Positions 61,504 through 64,000 of a stretch of DNA of 64,000 nt are shown one piece after another. Source of the stretch: Paracoccaceae bacterium (lineage in GTDB: Bacteria > Pseudomonadota > Alphaproteobacteria > Rhodobacterales > Rhodobacteraceae); contig WKFI01000005.1 in assembly GCA_014872875.1 (NCBI GenBank), positions 434,001 through 498,000 on the forward strand, read 5' to 3'. Below the pieces are notes generated by a model. The model saw only the letters and a program-made list of their open reading frames with translations, had not been told where the DNA came from and made no database searches. The stretch's first letter is position 1; every line of letters starts with the position of its first letter. A program made the translations under genes and the position numbers.

Positions 61504-62775
61504 ATGCGGGCTTTGATGGTCTGCCTGATCCTGTGGCCATGGGGCGCACAAGCGGGCGAGTTCTTCACGCTCAAGGGCCATGGCGGCCCGATCATGGACA
61601 TTGCCGTCGCCCCCCACGGACAGATCGCGACCGCCAGCTTCGACAACTCAGTGGGCCTCTGGTCCGGGAAAACGCCGCAATGGTTGGACGGTCACGAAGC
61701 TGCGGTGAACGTCGTGATCCCGACATCAACCGGTTGGATTTCGGCCGGGGATGACTTCTCAATCCGCAGCTGGCCATCCGGTGATGTCATCGGGCAGCAC
61801 AAGGGCAAGGTCGTAGAGCTTGCGGAACAGGACGGCTTGGTCGCCTCGGCCAGCTGGGATGGCAGCATCGGGATCTGGCAGGACGGCCAGCTGCGATACA
61901 TGCTGGCCGGACACGAAGCCGGGGTGAACGCGGTGCAAATCTCGGCAGATGGCAAGACGCTCTATTCCGCGTCCACCGATGGCACCATCCGGGTCTGGGA
62001 TCTGGAGACAGGACAGGAACGCCAGCAACTCGTGCGTCATGGCTTTGGCATCAACGAACTGGTCCTGAACGAAACCATGGGATGGCTGGCTTATGGTGCG
62101 GTGGACGGGGCAACCCGGATCATCGACCTGAACACAGGCGCAGACATCGCAGATTTCACCCTGAACCGTCGCCCCATTCTGGCGCTGGCGCTCAGCCCCG
62201 ACCAAAACCTGTTGGCCGTGGGCGATGGCGAAGGCTACATCATGATCGTGGACACAGGCACATGGAAAATCGCCCGCGACTTTCGCGCCACTCTGCGCGG
62301 CCCGGTTTGGGCCTTGGCCTTTTCCCGAGATGGCGAAAACATCCATGCCGGAGGGCTGGAGGACGCCATGTACAGCTGGCCGATCAACACGCTCACCGAA
62401 CATGGCACAATGGCAGATACCCAGCAAAGTTTCCTTAAGGACCCTGACGAGATGGAGAACGGCGAACGTCAGTTTGCCCGCAAGTGTTCCATCTGCCACA
62501 GCCTGGACCCCGGCAGCAACCGCAAGGCCGGCCCGACCCTGCATGGCGTTTTTGGCCGCCGCGCCGGAGCGGTTTCCGATTACTCCTATTCGGAAACACT
62601 GGACGGATCGGACATCATCTGGGACGATGAGACAATAAACGCGCTTTTCGATCTCGGGCCGGACCACTACATTCCCGGGACAAAGATGCCGATGCAGCGG
62701 ATCACCCGCCCCGAAGATCGGGCAGACCTGATCGCATTCCTGCGTCGCGCCACCCAGACAGGAGATGCAGAATGA
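61504..62775 (+). CDS. WD40-like propeller fused to cytochrome c
   Basis: 423 residues. A signal peptide ends near AQAG (residue ~17). Residues ~20-300 form WD40-type repeats (FDNSVGLW, WDGSIGIW, STDGTIRVWD). The last ~110 residues are a class I cytochrome c with CSICH (Cys328, Cys331, His332) and a Met ligand candidate, Met395 in TKMPMQ. It would be periplasmic. It starts four bases after fdhC and is likely an alternative electron partner of the formate dehydrogenase, or a docking protein; neither is proven. Confidence 0.85.
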   Translation: MRALMVCLILWPWGAQAGEFFTLKGHGGPIMDIAVAPHGQIATASFDNSVGLWSGKTPQWLDGHEAAVNVVIPTSTGWISAGDDFSIRSWPSGDVIGQHKGKVVELAEQDGLVASASWDGSIGIWQDGQLRYMLAGHEAGVNAVQISADGKTLYSASTDGTIRVWDLETGQERQQLVRHGFGINELVLNETMGWLAYGAVDGATRIIDLNTGADIADFTLNRRPILALALSPDQNLLAVGDGEGYIMIVDTGTWKIARDFRATLRGPVWALAFSRDGENIHAGGLEDAMYSWPINTLTEHGTMADTQQSFLKDPDEMENGERQFARKCSICHSLDPGSNRKAGPTLHGVFGRRAGAVSDYSYSETLDGSDIIWDDETINALFDLGPDHYIPGTKMPMQRITRPEDRADLIAFLRRATQTGDAE

Positions 62776-62897
62776 AAGCCATGCTGCTTGCCTTTGCCGC
62801 CATGATCGCGATCACGGTTGCCGCCCCCTATGCGCTTGAGCAAGCCGGTTTCTCGGCCGCTGAACAGGGCACCAGCCCCTCGGTTCGGTTGGACTGA
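62772..62897 (+). CDS. Small secreted or membrane peptide of the formate dehydrogenase operon
   Basis: 41 residues: a hydrophobic signal-like helix (MKAMLLAFAAMIAITVAAP) and a short tail ending PSVRLD. It overlaps the WD40-cytochrome gene by ATGA, a strong sign of translation. I do not recognise it. It could be a single-helix accessory peptide of the membrane complex. Confidence 0.65.
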   Translation: MKAMLLAFAAMIAITVAAPYALEQAGFSAAEQGTSPSVRLD

Positions 62898-62908
62898 TAC
62901 GCCCCAAC

Positions 62909-63781
62909 ATGTCCGACTACCTGACCACGCGCGAGCTGGCCGATCTGCTGCGCATCGGCGAACGCAAGATTTATGACCTTGCCACAAATGATGAAATCCC
63001 GCATGTCCGCGCCGTGGGCAAGCTGCTGTTTCCCCGGGCCGAGATCATTGCCTGGCTGAATATGTCCCGCTCGGGCCCGGATGTGGCGCGCCCGCCACTG
63101 CCGCCAATCCTGGCAGGCAGCCATGATCCCCTGCTGGATTGGGCCTTGCGCGAAAGCGGCTCGGGGCTGGCGTCTTTCTATGATGGCTCCTTTGACGGTT
63201 TGACCCGTCTGGCCGAGCGTAGCGCCCAAGCTGCCGGGTTGCACATTCACGAAGAAGACGGGTTCAACCGATCGGCTCTGCTGGGAGCCGTGGGGGAAGC
63301 CCCGGTTGTGCTGGTCGAGATCGCCAAACGTCAGCGCGGGCTGTTGTTACGCCCCGGATTAAGCGGGATCTCAGGCTTCGAGGACCTGCGCGGCCGGACC
63401 GTGGTCCTGCGCCAGGACAGCGCCGCCAGCCAACGCCTGTTTGACGCCCAACTGGCCGCGCATGGCCTGAGCCGCGACGACATCACCCCCCTGCCCAACT
63501 GCGCCCGAACCGAAGAAGAACTGGCCATTGCCCTGCATGATGGCAAGGCCGATGTGGGCTTTGGCCTGGGCGCGCTGTCGGGACTTTACGGGCTTGGATT
63601 TGTCCCCTTGCGCCAGGAACGGTTCGATCTGGCCGTCTGGCGCCGTGCCTGGTTCGAGCCGCCGATGCAGAAACTTCTGAGCTTTCTCCGGTCCGATGGT
63701 TTCGCTGACCGGGCAGCCGAAATGGGCGGCTATGACCTGTCCGGGCTTGGTACTGTCCATCACAACGGCGCCAACGGATAG
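62909..63781 (+). CDS. Helix-turn-helix regulator with PBP-like (molybdate/tungstate-type) domain
   Basis: 290 residues. The first ~55 residues are an excisionase/MerR-like HTH (YLTTRELADLLRIGERKIYDLAT). From about residue 65 the sequence is a PBP_like domain (GSHDPLLDWAL to the end), the type used by regulators that sense molybdate or tungstate. It starts 11 bases after the small peptide and converges with tupA. It may control tungstate uptake and the formate dehydrogenase genes. The effector is inferred. Confidence 0.82.
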   Translation: MSDYLTTRELADLLRIGERKIYDLATNDEIPHVRAVGKLLFPRAEIIAWLNMSRSGPDVARPPLPPILAGSHDPLLDWALRESGSGLASFYDGSFDGLTRLAERSAQAAGLHIHEEDGFNRSALLGAVGEAPVVLVEIAKRQRGLLLRPGLSGISGFEDLRGRTVVLRQDSAASQRLFDAQLAAHGLSRDDITPLPNCARTEEELAIALHDGKADVGFGLGALSGLYGLGFVPLRQERFDLAVWRRAWFEPPMQKLLSFLRSDGFADRAAEMGGYDLSGLGTVHHNGANG

Positions 63782-63793
63782 GGATAGGGACAA

Positions 63794-63838
63794 GGGGGGC
63801 GTTGCCCCCCGGCCTGCGGCCTCCCCCCAAGGTATTTT
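63794..63838. terminator. Terminator between the PBP-type regulator and tupA
   Basis: GGGGGGC/GCCCCCC, then GGCCTGCGGCC, then GGTATTTTTG. It lies just after the regulator's stop and can end both convergent transcripts. The T-run and following CAGAA motif recur at two other sites in this window. Confidence 0.7.
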
Positions 63839-63867
63839 TGACCAGAAAGAAGCAGCAGGCCTGCGCG

Positions 63868-64000
63868 TTATCTGGCGTTCGGGAAGAACAGCTGTTGACC
63901 GTCGCGCCTGTAGCTCGCGATGGCGGCCTGCCCTTCGTCGCTGATCAGCCAGTCGATGAAGGCCTGACCTTGGGTGGCCTTGACGCCCGGGTGTTTTTCG
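63868..64000 (-). CDS. tupA: Tungstate-binding periplasmic protein TupA, C-terminal end only
   Basis: The last 43 residues of a gene that enters from the right: EKHPGVKATQ, then FIDWLISDEGQAAIASY, then DGQQLFFPNAR and TAA stop. The pattern matches the C-terminus of TupA, the binding protein of the tungstate ABC importer. It would supply tungstate for the formate dehydrogenase. Only the tail is visible, so a related sulfate or molybdate binding protein is not excluded. Confidence 0.7.
   Translation of the reverse strand, partial: EKHPGVKATQGQAFIDWLISDEGQAAIASYRRDGQQLFFPNAR

Noticed and set aside
1-64000. CRISPR arrays, insertion sequences or prophage
   Set aside because: No regularly spaced direct repeats, transposase, integrase or phage structural genes were seen.

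Overview
The window reads as a chromosomal segment of a marine alphaproteobacterium of the Roseobacter group (Rhodobacteraceae). The reasons are high G+C, dense operons with many 1-4 base stop/start overlaps, a soxBDAG sarcosine oxidase operon, a tripartite TRAP transporter, the DUF3305/DUF3306/TorD formate dehydrogenase cluster, an apbC-lipoate ligase-DUF6505 operon and an exosortase E/VPEID-CTERM pair. I saw no rRNA, tRNA, CRISPR array, transposase or prophage gene. Genus assignment is inference from gene content.

Layout. 1-1.0 kb: BamB-like lipoprotein (cut by the window edge) and its YfgM-like TPR partner. 1.2-6.3 kb: RND efflux adaptor and an enlarged permease. 6.5-8.7 kb: a tiny VPEID-CTERM protein facing its exosortase E/CAAX-protease fusion. 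8.8-15.1 kb: Atm1-type ABC exporter, LysM envelope protein, LOG-family hydrolase, iron superoxide dismutase and FkbM methyltransferase. 15.2-20.5 kb: soxBDAG. 20.7-22.6 kb: ccmI-ruvX-DUF1289. 22.8-27.9 kb: a tandem SpoIIAA-like protein, a putative Fe(II)/2OG dioxygenase, a TSUP transporter, dusA and a DAO-family oxidase. 28.1-39.0 kb: an apparent methylated-compound catabolic locus (rhodanese, dimethylglycine-dehydrogenase-like flavoprotein, LysR regulator, MmgE/PrpD, non-pyrrolysine MttB homologue, thpR, TRAP dctPQM). 39.5-48.4 kb: acetate module (acs, adk, DUF4212 plus solute symporter, cNMP/CBS/DUF294 protein, membrane protein, membrane-anchored exonuclease). 48.5-51.5 kb: flavin reductase and the apbC operon. 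51.5-64 kb: formate dehydrogenase with accessory, cytochrome and metal-handling genes, ending in the tail of tupA.

How the genes fit together. Sarcosine oxidase, the dimethylglycine-like flavoprotein and the MttB homologue would release one-carbon units or methyl groups from N-methylated compounds. The formate dehydrogenase oxidises formate, an end product of folate one-carbon flow, and passes electrons to the membrane. Its metal centre fits the neighbouring TupA-type tungstate binding protein. The acetate module imports and activates acetate, and the adenylate kinase next to acs can recycle the AMP that acs makes.

Most unusual items: (a) the VPEID-CTERM protein, whose mature part is only about 26 residues and rich in Trp and Gly, beside its exosortase; (b) a periplasmic protein that appears to be a shortened TupA-like binding protein joined to a heme-c motif, near the formate dehydrogenase; (c) a WD40-like propeller fused to cytochrome c in the same cluster; (d) an MttB homologue with no corrinoid protein or pyrrolysine, placed with a folate-dependent flavoprotein and a TRAP importer; (e) a sensor-like membrane protein ending in a DnaQ exonuclease in the acetate operon.
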